Source: Oxalobacter formigenes
Lineage (GTDB): Bacteria > Pseudomonadota > Gammaproteobacteria > Burkholderiales > Burkholderiaceae_D
Length of the DNA stretch: 64,000 nt
Reading direction: 5' to 3' (one strand)
Assembly (NCBI RefSeq): GCF_027158485.1
Contig: NZ_JAMKYJ010000005.1
The notes under the pieces were generated by a model. The model had not been told where the DNA came from, did no database searches, and saw only the letters and a list, made by a program, of their open reading frames with translations. The translations under genes were made by a program, and so were the position numbers. This document shows, one piece after another, positions 17,348-25,597 of this stretch. The first letter of the stretch is position 1. Every line of letters begins with the position of its first letter.

Positions 17348-17373
17348 AAAAAAGCCTTCCCCGAAGGGAAGGC
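17348..17373 (-). terminator. Terminator of the gad operon
   Basis: Read on the minus strand, an 8-bp stem GCCTTCCC/GGGAAGGC with a TTCG tetraloop is followed by six T's. It lies 30 bases after the gadC stop. Confidence 0.92.
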
Positions 17374-17402
17374 ATGAAAGTTACGAAGGAATTATGGAAG
17401 GG

Positions 17403-18977
17403 TTATTTTGTCGTTGACGCCGGTGCGGAAGTGGCAGGCGGAGCGGCTGGTGGCGTTGTGGTGTCACCATCGTCCTGTAAATCCTGCAAAGGCGCGGAAT
17501 ATTGTTCATATTCACTCTTCGGTGTGACGATCCATGACGGTTTTCTAATAGCATAGAAAATGAACGGAGGAGCACCGGTCACAATCAGGCCTGCCACCAG
17601 TATGCCGATATACTCGAACAGAGGCATGTCACTGAACTGGCTTGGCGGAATGAAGCCGAAGAAAATGGCGACAATCGTGGACGCCAATCCGAGAAAACAC
17701 CAGAAATGCAGGCCCTTGAGCACAAATCCGCGTTTGACGTGAGGCTGGGTTTTTCTGAGCTTCATGGCCGACATGAACATGAATATATAAATGGTCAGAT
17801 ACATCAGGGCAGCCATTGCCGAAATCATCCAGAAGGCATCGGATACGTTGTCAACGAAGATATAAATCGTTGACAGCAAGGTAACCAGAATGGCCTGAAG
17901 GATCAGGATATTTGACTGAACGCCGTTTTTGTTGACCTTCTGCAGTGCCAGCGGGAACATGCCGGATTTGCCGACAAACAGCAGGCCTTTGGATGGGCCG
18001 GCAGTCCATGAGAGCACACCGCCCAGTGCACCGATAATCAGCAATGCGCCCATGATCGGAGTGATCCATGTTATGTGGAAAGCGTCGAAGAAGGCGGCAT
18101 AAGCCTGAATCACGCCAGCGGTCAGGCTGGTTGAGTCGGCTGGAACGACGAGCGAGATCGCGATCGTTGGCGGAATGAAGATCAGGATGATCATGATACA
18201 GGCCAGGAAAATGGCCTTGGGCATTTCACGTTCCGGATTTTTCAAATCGCGGGCATGAATGGCATTCATTTCGATACCGGCAAATGCCAGGAAGTTGCTG
18301 ACGATCAGAACCAGACCGGCAACACTTCCGATAAATACCTGCAGGGAAGATTCATGCAAGCGGTGGCTGGTGATAACGTGCGCGTGTTCATGAAACACGG
18401 ATGGAATCAGTGCACTCCATGAGAGGGGAGCTGCGGAAGGATTACCCATGACAAGCCAGATGATACCCAGAATGACCAGCGCGAGAGCTGGCAGGGCAGT
18501 ACCCAGCAACATGAACCATTTGGTGAATTTTGCCAGCGTGTCCATTCCACGCATGGCCAGAAATGTCGATGCCCAGTAAAAGACGATAATGACAATACAG
18601 GTAAAGAGGCCATTATTCGCCAGTTTCGGGTTGAACATGTAGGCCAGTGTACTGGCCGCAAAGCCCAGAACGGACGGATACCAGACGACGACCTCAATCC
18701 AGAGGAACCAGATCGCGAAAAATCCGAGACGATCTCCGTAAGCCTGTTTGACCCAGCCGTAAATACCGCCGTTCCAGCCGGTACCCAGTTCGGATGCGAC
18801 CAGGGCGACAGGAATGAAGAACAGGACAGCAGGAATCAAAAACAGCATGATGGAACCAAGGCCGTAAACAGCCATGGCCGGAAGCGAACGAATACTTGCC
18901 ACCGCAGCGACCATCATGAACGAGATGGTCAGCCATGATATATAAGTACGCGCTTTAGTATTGGTAGTGGTAGCCAT
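17403..18977 (-). CDS. gadC: Glutamate/GABA antiporter GadC
   Basis: APC-superfamily exchanger that imports glutamate (or glutamine) and exports GABA. I start at MATTTNTKARTYISW (AGAGG site 5 bases upstream), giving 524 residues against 511 in E. coli GadC; an upstream in-frame start adds 26 unlikely residues. About 12 membrane segments are visible, with IRSLPAMAVYGLGS after TM1, ELGTGWNGGIYGWVKQAYG, and FLAFAGIEMNAIHARDLKNP, all typical of GadC-like carriers. The cytoplasmic tail (about residues 475-524) ends in a Thr/Pro/Ala-rich stretch unlike the E. coli C-plug, so pH gating may differ. It is the last gene of gadB-glsA-gadC. Confidence 0.93.
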   Translation of the reverse strand: MATTTNTKARTYISWLTISFMMVAAVASIRSLPAMAVYGLGSIMLFLIPAVLFFIPVALVASELGTGWNGGIYGWVKQAYGDRLGFFAIWFLWIEVVVWYPSVLGFAASTLAYMFNPKLANNGLFTCIVIIVFYWASTFLAMRGMDTLAKFTKWFMLLGTALPALALVILGIIWLVMGNPSAAPLSWSALIPSVFHEHAHVITSHRLHESSLQVFIGSVAGLVLIVSNFLAFAGIEMNAIHARDLKNPEREMPKAIFLACIMIILIFIPPTIAISLVVPADSTSLTAGVIQAYAAFFDAFHITWITPIMGALLIIGALGGVLSWTAGPSKGLLFVGKSGMFPLALQKVNKNGVQSNILILQAILVTLLSTIYIFVDNVSDAFWMISAMAALMYLTIYIFMFMSAMKLRKTQPHVKRGFVLKGLHFWCFLGLASTIVAIFFGFIPPSQFSDMPLFEYIGILVAGLIVTGAPPFIFYAIRKPSWIVTPKSEYEQYSAPLQDLQDDGDTTTPPAAPPATSAPASTTK

Positions 18978-19033
18978 AAATACCTCTTCTTTGAAAATCG
19001 GACTTCCATCTCTGGAAGTCCGGAAACGCTTTA

Positions 19034-19984
19034 TTATTTGTTGAGAAGACTCCAACCCAATTTTTCGCTCAGGAAAGCTCCCACTTTCTGTCCCTTCACA
19101 CTGTTTCCGAAAACATCGAGGGGAGGTGCGAAAACCGCTAATGCGCAGACACCGGGGACAATGGCCAGAATACCGCCACCGACGCCGCTCTTGCCGGGCA
19201 GGCCCGTGTTGTACAGCCAGGTGCCCGTATTGTCGTAAAGACCGTTCATCGCCATTTCTGCCAGAATCGGCTGGACGTTTTCACGGCTGATGACCTGTTT
19301 TTTCGTGACCGGATTGACGCCATGATTGGCAATCGTTCCACCCATAATGGCCAGGTCGCGACAGGTAATCGCGACCGAACACTGGCGGGTATAGACGTCA
19401 CATGCCTGATCCGGATCCGTGAACATCTTGCCGCTGTTTTTCAAGAGCCATGAAATGCCGCGATTGTGTGCGTTCGTGTCCGATTCGGATTTGTAGACTT
19501 CTTCATTGACGGTCAGATCACGGCCGGCAAACAGGCTGTAGGTACTGATGATCTGGTTCCAGCGATCGTCTGCCGATTTGGCATTCAACAGGCTGACCGT
19601 GGCAATCGCGCCGGCATTGTCGAACGGATTACTCGGATGTTCCTTGTGCAGTTCCAGTGCAATGACCGAATTGAACGGTTCGCCAGTCGCGTCGGAACCG
19701 ATTGTGGCGAGGAACTTGTCCTTGCCGATTTCTTCCAGCACTTTCGCCAGTGTGAATACTTTCGAAATGGATTCGATGGCGAATTCATATTTCGTATCGC
19801 CGACTTCGAGCACCTGACCGTCAGGGAACGAAATGGCGATACCGAACAGATCGGACGGGACGGAAGCCAGATACGGAATGTAACTGGCGTTCGCTCCGCC
19901 CTTGTCTGAAGAAAAAGTCTGGTGAGCAGAGGTCATAAAGTCCAACACCTGTTTCCTTTGCTCCTGATTTTGATTGACGCTCAT
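19034..19984 (-). CDS. glsA: Glutaminase A
   Basis: Hydrolyses glutamine to glutamate and ammonia, using a serine/lysine beta-lactamase-like site. The chosen start MSVNQNQEQRKQ gives 316 residues (E. coli YbaS 310) and has AAAGG upstream; the longer frame reads back into gadB and is not credible. Catalytic Ser72 and Lys75 lie in ESISKVF. Further family motifs are NPFDNAGAIA, YTRQCSVAITCRDLAIMGG and GKSGVGGGI. It lies 58 bp after gadB and 56 bp before gadC on the same strand, so it is almost surely in the operon. Ammonia released by it can neutralise acid, and its glutamate feeds GadB. Confidence 0.96.
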   Translation of the reverse strand: MSVNQNQEQRKQVLDFMTSAHQTFSSDKGGANASYIPYLASVPSDLFGIAISFPDGQVLEVGDTKYEFAIESISKVFTLAKVLEEIGKDKFLATIGSDATGEPFNSVIALELHKEHPSNPFDNAGAIATVSLLNAKSADDRWNQIISTYSLFAGRDLTVNEEVYKSESDTNAHNRGISWLLKNSGKMFTDPDQACDVYTRQCSVAITCRDLAIMGGTIANHGVNPVTKKQVISRENVQPILAEMAMNGLYDNTGTWLYNTGLPGKSGVGGGILAIVPGVCALAVFAPPLDVFGNSVKGQKVGAFLSEKLGWSLLNK

Positions 19985-20042
19985 TTTTTTACCTTTACAA
20001 GAATGTTTTCGTTTATTTCCCCTGCATTGCCAAAGGTGTCCC

Positions 20043-21440
20043 TTATCTGCCGCTATGGTTGCCCATCTGGGCTTCCTTGCCGGTAAAGCCGTGTGGCTGA
20101 TGGCTGTCGAAGAAGTCGATGGAGCGTTTGAAGTCTTCGAGAAGCAGGGAAGCCATATCGGCAGACAGACCCTGTTTGACCAGAATGCGCTGGACAATGA
20201 TGTTGTCGGCATGAGGTGGCAGCGAGTAAGCCGGGACGAGCCAGCCGCGGGTTCTCAGGTGGTCCGCCAGATCGTACAGGCTGTAATTGGTTTTCGCGCC
20301 ATCCTTGATCTTCCAGGTCAGGGCAGGGATGCCTTCCTGTTCCTTGCCGCTGTGGATCATTTCGAATGGTCCGATCATTTGCAGGCCTTCCGCCAGCATC
20401 TGTGCCGTCTTGTAGCAATCGCCATGAATGCGCTGATAACCTTCCTTGCCCAGACGCAGCAGGTTGTAGTACTGGCAGATGACCTGTCCGGCAGGACGGG
20501 AGAAGTTCAGTGCGAAGGTCGGCAGATCGCCACCGAGATAGTTGACGTGGAAAATCAGGCCTTCCGGCAGGTCTTTCGTTTCGCGCCAGACAACCCAGCC
20601 TACCCCCAAAGGAGCCAGACCGAATTTGTGGCCGGAGGTGCTGATGGATTTCACGCGTGGCAGGCGGAAGTCCCATACCATTTCCGGAGCACAGAACGGG
20701 GCAAGGAAGCCGCCGCTGGCACCGTCGACGTGAATGTCGATGTCCAGACCTTTTTCAGTCTGCAATTTGTCCAGTGCGTCTGCCAGCGGTTTGACCGGTT
20801 CGTACAGGCCGGTATACGTCTGGCCCAGAGTCGGTACGACGACAATGGTGTTTTCATCGACCATCGAGAGCATGTCTTCCGGTGCCATGACGTAGTGGTT
20901 GTCACGCATCGGCATTTCACGGATTTCGATGTCCCAGTAACGGGCGAATTTCAGCCAGCAAACCTGAACGGGACCGCAAACCATGTTGGGTTTGTCGATC
21001 GGTTTGCCAGCCGCTTTCCGTTTCGCGCGCCAGCGCCACAGGGCAGCCAGACCGCCCAGCATACAGGCTTCACTTGAACCGACGGTCGAGGTACCGATGG
21101 TGGTGGCGGAATCCGGTGCATTCCACAGATCGGCGATCATGTGGACGCAATAATTTTCGATGGCCGCTGTCTGGGGATATTCATCCTTGTCGATCATGTT
21201 CTTGTCGATCGACAGGTCCATCAGTGCGTGAAGTTCTTCTTCTTCGAAGGTCTGGCAAAAGGTGGCCAGATTCTGGCGGGCATTGCCGTCCAGATACAAT
21301 TCGTCGTGAACGACCTGATAAACGTCGTAAGCATTTTGCTCGTCATTCGGGAAGGTCTTTTTGTTGGCGGCCTTCGAAACGAAGGGAGAGCCGAAAATCG
21401 GATCGTTACGAGTCAGATCGGTATTGCTTAGGTATGCCAT
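20043..21440 (-). CDS. gadB: Glutamate decarboxylase
   Basis: PLP enzyme that converts glutamate plus a proton to GABA and CO2. At 465 residues it matches GadA/B (466). PLP-binding Lys272 is in STSGHKFG, with Asp239 in HVDGASGG; IGTSTVGSSEACMLGG and NYLGGDLPTFALNFSR are family-specific. The first residues (LTRNDPIFGSPF) resemble the N-terminal part that drives acid-dependent membrane association in E. coli. The C-terminus ends NHSGR, so the penultimate His of E. coli GadB, which locks the enzyme at neutral pH, is not in the same place. GGAGG lies 6 bases before the ATG. First gene of the gad operon. Confidence 0.97.
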   Translation of the reverse strand: MAYLSNTDLTRNDPIFGSPFVSKAANKKTFPNDEQNAYDVYQVVHDELYLDGNARQNLATFCQTFEEEELHALMDLSIDKNMIDKDEYPQTAAIENYCVHMIADLWNAPDSATTIGTSTVGSSEACMLGGLAALWRWRAKRKAAGKPIDKPNMVCGPVQVCWLKFARYWDIEIREMPMRDNHYVMAPEDMLSMVDENTIVVVPTLGQTYTGLYEPVKPLADALDKLQTEKGLDIDIHVDGASGGFLAPFCAPEMVWDFRLPRVKSISTSGHKFGLAPLGVGWVVWRETKDLPEGLIFHVNYLGGDLPTFALNFSRPAGQVICQYYNLLRLGKEGYQRIHGDCYKTAQMLAEGLQMIGPFEMIHSGKEQEGIPALTWKIKDGAKTNYSLYDLADHLRTRGWLVPAYSLPPHADNIIVQRILVKQGLSADMASLLLEDFKRSIDFFDSHQPHGFTGKEAQMGNHSGR

Positions 21441-21854
21441 TGAAGCCTCCAGTTTGCTTAACGGTTAATAACACTTGTGTCCGTAAAGACATGTCTGTCA
21501 AATACGGGCGTTTTTTGTTTTTCCGTATTGGTGATGCAGCAACTGAAGTTTCCGGATAGTGACGGAATGTGTTTCAGAAAATGCAAAACGGAAAAATCGT
21601 GTAAACGAACGGGTTTAATTTACCCGGACTGTCATTTCACCCTTTGAGCTTCATTAAAAGGAAAGGGATTAAACCGGTCAGGTTGCTTGGGAAAATGAAA
21701 GGTTTTGACGGAAAATTTTCGCAGGGAAAATTTCAGAATCCGTTGAAAAATAGCATGGAAAACAGGTGAGAAAGGAGGGATTATCGTCACGCATAAAAAA
21801 ACGGAATGGTGGTAACCATTCCGTTTAATGGAAAAAGAGAAGGAAAAGTCTTGA
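21441..21854. other. Intergenic region gadB-dps
   Basis: This 414-bp gap holds the gadB 5' region and the dps terminator. On the minus strand a TTGACA lies ~60 bases before gadB and overlaps a perfect 10-base palindrome AGACATGTCT (21487-21496). I could not find a good -10 at a normal distance from this TTGACA, so the gadB promoter is unresolved. I do not support any of the short ORFs here. Confidence 0.5.
21795..21824 (-). terminator. Terminator after dps
   Basis: A 10-bp perfect stem (21801-21810 with 21815-21824) and a 4-base loop is followed, read on the minus strand, by a T-run of about seven bases. Confidence 0.9.
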
Positions 21855-22442
21855 TTAATGTCCGGTTGAATCCATGTCCTGTGCCGCTTCGAAAAGGAAC
21901 CAGATTCGTCTTTCCGTTTCATCGATCCAGTTTTCGATCAGGCTGGCAGTGGCGACATCTTCGAATTTGTCGCAGACTTCGTGTGCCTTGCGCATCGAAC
22001 CCAACAGGCTCAGATTGTCGTCTTTGAGCTCGATCAACATGTCCAGTGGATCGACGTAAGGTTCGTTGTTGTCGCGAATGCGTTGCAACCTGGAAACTTC
22101 ACCGATGGAATGCAGTGTGATGGCTCCCAGTTTTCTGACGCGTTCGGCGATGTCGTCAGTCATGGCGAAAATCTGGTCGGCATGTTCGTCGAACAGCAGG
22201 TGGTAATCACGGAAATGTGGGCCGCTCATGTGCCAGTGGAAATTCTTGGTTTTCATGTACAGTGCGAAAACATCCGCCAGCATGGGGTTCAATGCCTGCT
22301 GGATTTTGGTGATGCCTTCCGCAGAGAGGTCGGAAGTGGTGTTCAAGCGGGAAACCGGATTTGATTTTTTCATGGAGGACCTCGATAATTCAATTTTGTT
22401 GGCGGTCTTGCTACCTGTTGCGACGGACTGTTTCGTGGACAT
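21855..22442 (-). CDS. dps: Dps-family DNA-protecting ferritin
   Basis: Dodecameric mini-ferritin that oxidises and stores iron and protects DNA in starvation or peroxide stress. The ferroxidase residues are visible in NFHWHMSGPHFRDYH (His, His) and LLFDEHADQIFAMTDD (Asp, Glu). The chosen start (MSTKQSVATGSK, GGAAAG upstream) gives 195 residues with a ~45-residue Lys/Ser-rich N-terminal extension that could bind DNA. Two other starts are possible: one five codons upstream, without a ribosome site, and one at MKKSNPVSRLN, with a GAGG site, which would remove half of the extension. Monocistronic, with its own terminator. Confidence 0.92.
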   Translation of the reverse strand: MSTKQSVATGSKTANKIELSRSSMKKSNPVSRLNTTSDLSAEGITKIQQALNPMLADVFALYMKTKNFHWHMSGPHFRDYHLLFDEHADQIFAMTDDIAERVRKLGAITLHSIGEVSRLQRIRDNNEPYVDPLDMLIELKDDNLSLLGSMRKAHEVCDKFEDVATASLIENWIDETERRIWFLFEAAQDMDSTGH

Positions 22443-22773
22443 TTTCTTTCCAATCATAAAAGGTACGTAACGTGTTTTGGTCTTGAAACGATCGTGCGCG
22501 GATGATGAGGGGTCAATTTTTTCCTTGTCCGGCCCATCGGCGAACTGATCATTAGGGTAAGAACATGTTACATCAAAAGAAACTTTCTTGCAGAAAGCTG
22601 AAATTTTTCAATGAAAGTGACAGGACAAACGCTCCCTGCAATTTCTTTCATTCTTCCATCTTAATGAGGGAATGACGCGCCGGTTTTGATCTCAGTCAGA
22701 GGGGTATTGATATTTATGGAAAGCAAAATAAAAGCCGGCGAAAATGCCGGCTTTTTTGTCGTTAACTCGTGAA
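22443..22773. other. Intergenic region dps-lysS
   Basis: This gap holds the dps upstream region and the lysS terminator. An 8-bp inverted repeat AATGAAAG (22610-22617)/CTTTCATT (22645-22652) encloses 27 bases and might mark an operator. I saw no clear OxyR- or Fur-like site and no convincing promoter. Confidence 0.4.
22731..22757 (-). terminator. Terminator after lysS
   Basis: A 9-bp stem AAAGCCGGC/GCCGGCTTT around GAAAAT is flanked by A-rich and T-rich runs, and lies 17 bases after the lysS stop on the minus strand. Confidence 0.88.
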
Positions 22774-24309
22774 TCAGTCTTCCCGGCGCATGTGCGGGAA
22801 CAGGATGACGTCACGGATGTTGGGAGAGTCGGTCAGCAGCATGACGAGACGGTCGATACCGATGCCGCAGCCGCCAGCAGGTGGCATGCCGTATTCCAGC
22901 GCGCGGATGTAATCGGAATCGTAATACATGGCTTCCTCGTCACCGGCGTCCTTGGCTTCGACCTGTTTCATGAAACGGGCAGACTGGTCTTCCGGATCGT
23001 TCAGTTCGGAGAAACCGTTGGCGATTTCACGGCCGACCATGAAGAGCTCGAAGCGTTCCGTAATGCCTTCGCGGGTATCGGACGCGCGGGCCAGTGGTGA
23101 TACTTCGACAGGGTAGTCGATGATGTAAGTCGGTTCCCAGAGTTTCGCTTCGGCCGTTTCTTCGAACAGGGCGAGTTGCAGGGCACCCACGCCAGCGGTC
23201 GGCAGGAGTTTGACGCCGAATTTTTTGAGTTCGGCACGCAGGAAGTCGGCATCGTTCAACTGTTCTAAAGTGTAGTGTGGCGCGTATTTGGAAATCGCTT
23301 CCAGAATAGTGAAACGACGGAATGGTTTGGAGAAGTCCAGTTCCTTGCCCTGATACGTGATGACAGGGGTACCGTAGGTATCGACGACGGCCTGACGGAT
23401 AACCGTTTCGGTAAAGTCCATCAGCCACTTGTAATCGACGTAGGCGGCATAGAATTCCATCATCGTGAATTCAGGATTATGGCGCGGGGAAACACCTTCG
23501 TTGCGGAAGTTGCGGTTCAGCTCAAACACCCGTTCGAAACCGCCGACCAGCAAACGTTTCAGGTACAGTTCCGGAGCGATACGCATGAACATTTGCATAT
23601 CCAGCGCATTGTGATAAGTGATGAACGGTTTGGCTGCGGCGCCGCCCGGAATCGCGTGCAGCATCGGGGTTTCGACTTCCATAAAGCCGTTGTCGCCCAT
23701 GAAACGGCGAATGGAGGCAATCGCTGCCGTTCTTGCCTTGAATGTTTTGCGCGTTTCCTCGCTCATGATCAGATCGACGTAACGCTGGCGGTATTTGAGT
23801 TCCTGATCGGACAGGCCGTGGAATTTGTCCGGCAAGGGGCGAACCGATTTCGTGATCAGGCGAACTTCGGACACACGAACGGAGAGTTCACCGGTTCTGG
23901 TTTTGAACAGGGTGCCCGTTGCACCGAGAATGTCGCCAATGTCGTAACGTTTGAACGCATCATGTGCTTCCTTGCCGGTTGCGTCGTTGGACAGGAAAAG
24001 CTGGATACGGCCGTTGGCCTGCAAACCGGAAGCATCCTGCAAGGTCGCGAAAGACGCTTTTCCCATGACCCGCTTCAGCATCATGCGACCTGCAACACAA
24101 ACCTCGATTTTGGCTGCTTCGAGCGCTTCGTTATCCATTCCGTCGTATTGGGCATGAATATCGTCAGCCTTGTTTTTAGGACGGAAATCGTTTGGATAGG
24201 CGACGCCCTGTTCGCGAAGGGCAGCCAGTTTGGCACGGCGTTCGGCCATGATGGAATTTTCATCCTGGGCGGGGGCCGCAGGTTCGTTGTTTTGTGTTTG
24301 CGTGGTCAT
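22774..24309 (-). CDS. lysS: Lysyl-tRNA synthetase, class II
   Basis: Charges tRNA-Lys. The 511-residue protein has the N-terminal OB-fold anticodon-binding domain (residues ~60-160, VAGRMMLKRVMGKASFATLQD) and the class II core with motif 1 (FMEVETPML), motif 2 (FRNEGVSPRHNPEFTMMEFY) and motif 3 (GCGIGIDRLVMLL). The first ~35 residues (AAPAQDENSIMAERRAKL) are an ordinary family extension. It follows prfB by 50 bp, the conserved prfB-lysS pair, and ends at its own terminator. Confidence 0.98.
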   Translation of the reverse strand: MTTQTQNNEPAAPAQDENSIMAERRAKLAALREQGVAYPNDFRPKNKADDIHAQYDGMDNEALEAAKIEVCVAGRMMLKRVMGKASFATLQDASGLQANGRIQLFLSNDATGKEAHDAFKRYDIGDILGATGTLFKTRTGELSVRVSEVRLITKSVRPLPDKFHGLSDQELKYRQRYVDLIMSEETRKTFKARTAAIASIRRFMGDNGFMEVETPMLHAIPGGAAAKPFITYHNALDMQMFMRIAPELYLKRLLVGGFERVFELNRNFRNEGVSPRHNPEFTMMEFYAAYVDYKWLMDFTETVIRQAVVDTYGTPVITYQGKELDFSKPFRRFTILEAISKYAPHYTLEQLNDADFLRAELKKFGVKLLPTAGVGALQLALFEETAEAKLWEPTYIIDYPVEVSPLARASDTREGITERFELFMVGREIANGFSELNDPEDQSARFMKQVEAKDAGDEEAMYYDSDYIRALEYGMPPAGGCGIGIDRLVMLLTDSPNIRDVILFPHMRRED

Positions 24310-24359
24310 GATGCGATGTAAGTTCTGTCTATTTGGGAAAAAACGTTCTTTAAAGTTCT

Positions 24360-25464
24360 TTATACACCCTGTTTCAACGATTCGAGAATGAAATCGTCCA
24401 GATCGCCATCCAGAACGGCTTTCGTATTACCCGTTTCATGGTTGGTTCTCAAATCCTTGATGCGCGAGTTGTCCAGCACGTAGGAACGGATCTGGTGACC
24501 CCAGCCTACGTCGGTCTTGGAATCTTCCAGTTTTTGCTGTTCGCTCATGCGTTTGCGCAGTTCCAGCTCGAACAGGCGTGACTTCAGCATTTCCCATGCG
24601 TCGGCACGGTTTCGGTGCTGGCTCCGGTCGTTCTGGCACTGGACGACAATACCGGTCGGGGCATGCGTCAGCCGGACGGCGGAGTCCGTTTTGTTGATGT
24701 GCTGTCCCCCCGCACCGGAGGCACGGTAGGTATCGACGCGAACGTCTGCCGGATTGATGTCGATTTCAATGGAATCATCGACTTCCGGATACACGAAAAG
24801 ACTGCAAAAAGACGTGTGGCGGCCGTTGGACGAATCGAAAGGCGATTTCCGCACAAGGCGGTGAACGCCGGTTTCCGTCCGGAGATAGCCGTAGGCGTAA
24901 TCGCCCTCGACCTTGATCGTTGCGGTCTTGATGCCGGCGACTTCACCGTCGGACTGTTCCAGAATCGTCGCATTGAAGCCCTTGCGTTCACAGTAACGGA
25001 GGTATTGGCGGAGAATCATCGAAGCCCAGTCCTGCGCTTCGGTACCGCCTGCACCGGCCTGAATGTCGATGAAACAGTTGCACGGGTCCATCGGATTGGA
25101 AAACATCCGGCGGAATTCGAGTTTTTCGATCTGGTCAAGCAGCTCCAGCGTGTCGTCGTCGACCGCTTTCAACGTATCGTCGTCCTGTTCTTCCTTTGCC
25201 ATTTCGAAAAGTTCGGCCGCGTCATCCAGGCCGGATTTGATCCGGGTGAGGGAAAGAACGACGTTTTCAAGGGATTTTTTTTCCTTGCCGAGATCCTGTG
25301 CCTTTTTCGGATCGTTCCAGACGTCCGGGTCTTCCAGTTCGGCGTTTACCTGCTCAAGCTTGTCTGACTTGGCAGCGAAGTCAAAGATACCCCCGTAAGG
25401 CAGTTTCACGTTCGGTCAGGTCTGAGATACGGTGGGTAATTGAATTGAGACGTTCTGCTTCCAT
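24360..25464 (-). CDS. prfB: Peptide chain release factor 2, with programmed +1 frameshift
   Basis: RF2 terminates translation at UGA and UAA. The gene is in two frames. Frame 0 starts at ATG 25464 (MEAERLNSITHRISDL) and runs 27 codons to CTT TGA C; a +1 shift on CTT then reads GAC and continues for 340 codons, giving a 367-residue protein (E. coli 365). The anticodon-like tripeptide SPF (VRKSPFDSSNGRH) and the catalytic GGQ (GAGGQHINKT) are intact. A simple ORF call would start at a false ATG at 25409 and lose the first 27 residues. High RF2 favours termination and so lowers its own synthesis. Confidence 0.97.
25380..25395 (-). promoter_or_regulatory. RF2 recoding site
   Basis: Minus strand CGG GGG TAT CTT TGA C: an internal Shine-Dalgarno-like G-run 3 bases before the slippery CTT, followed by the in-frame TGA and C. 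This is the textbook RF2 frameshift cassette. Confidence 0.95.
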
Positions 25465-25597
25465 GATGATATGTAATGAAATCGTAAGTGCAAAAGGGAA
25501 ATTATACCCGAGAGGAGTCAAACCGTTTCGGTTTTTGCCTTATTTATCGTGTTAAAAACTTGCAAAATACATGATTTGACACACTTTTTTGTGAGGC

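Noticed and set aside
17374..17556. 60-codon plus-strand frame at the end of gadC
   Set aside because: Begins right at the gad terminator and is antisense to the gadC tail.
20043..20212. Longer glsA N-terminus reaching into gadB
   Set aside because: The extra 76 codons are the gadB sequence in another frame; the ATG at 19984 has a ribosome site and gives the normal length.
21632..21922. 96-codon minus-strand frame between gadB and dps
   Set aside because: Runs through the dps terminator hairpin and into dps; no motif.
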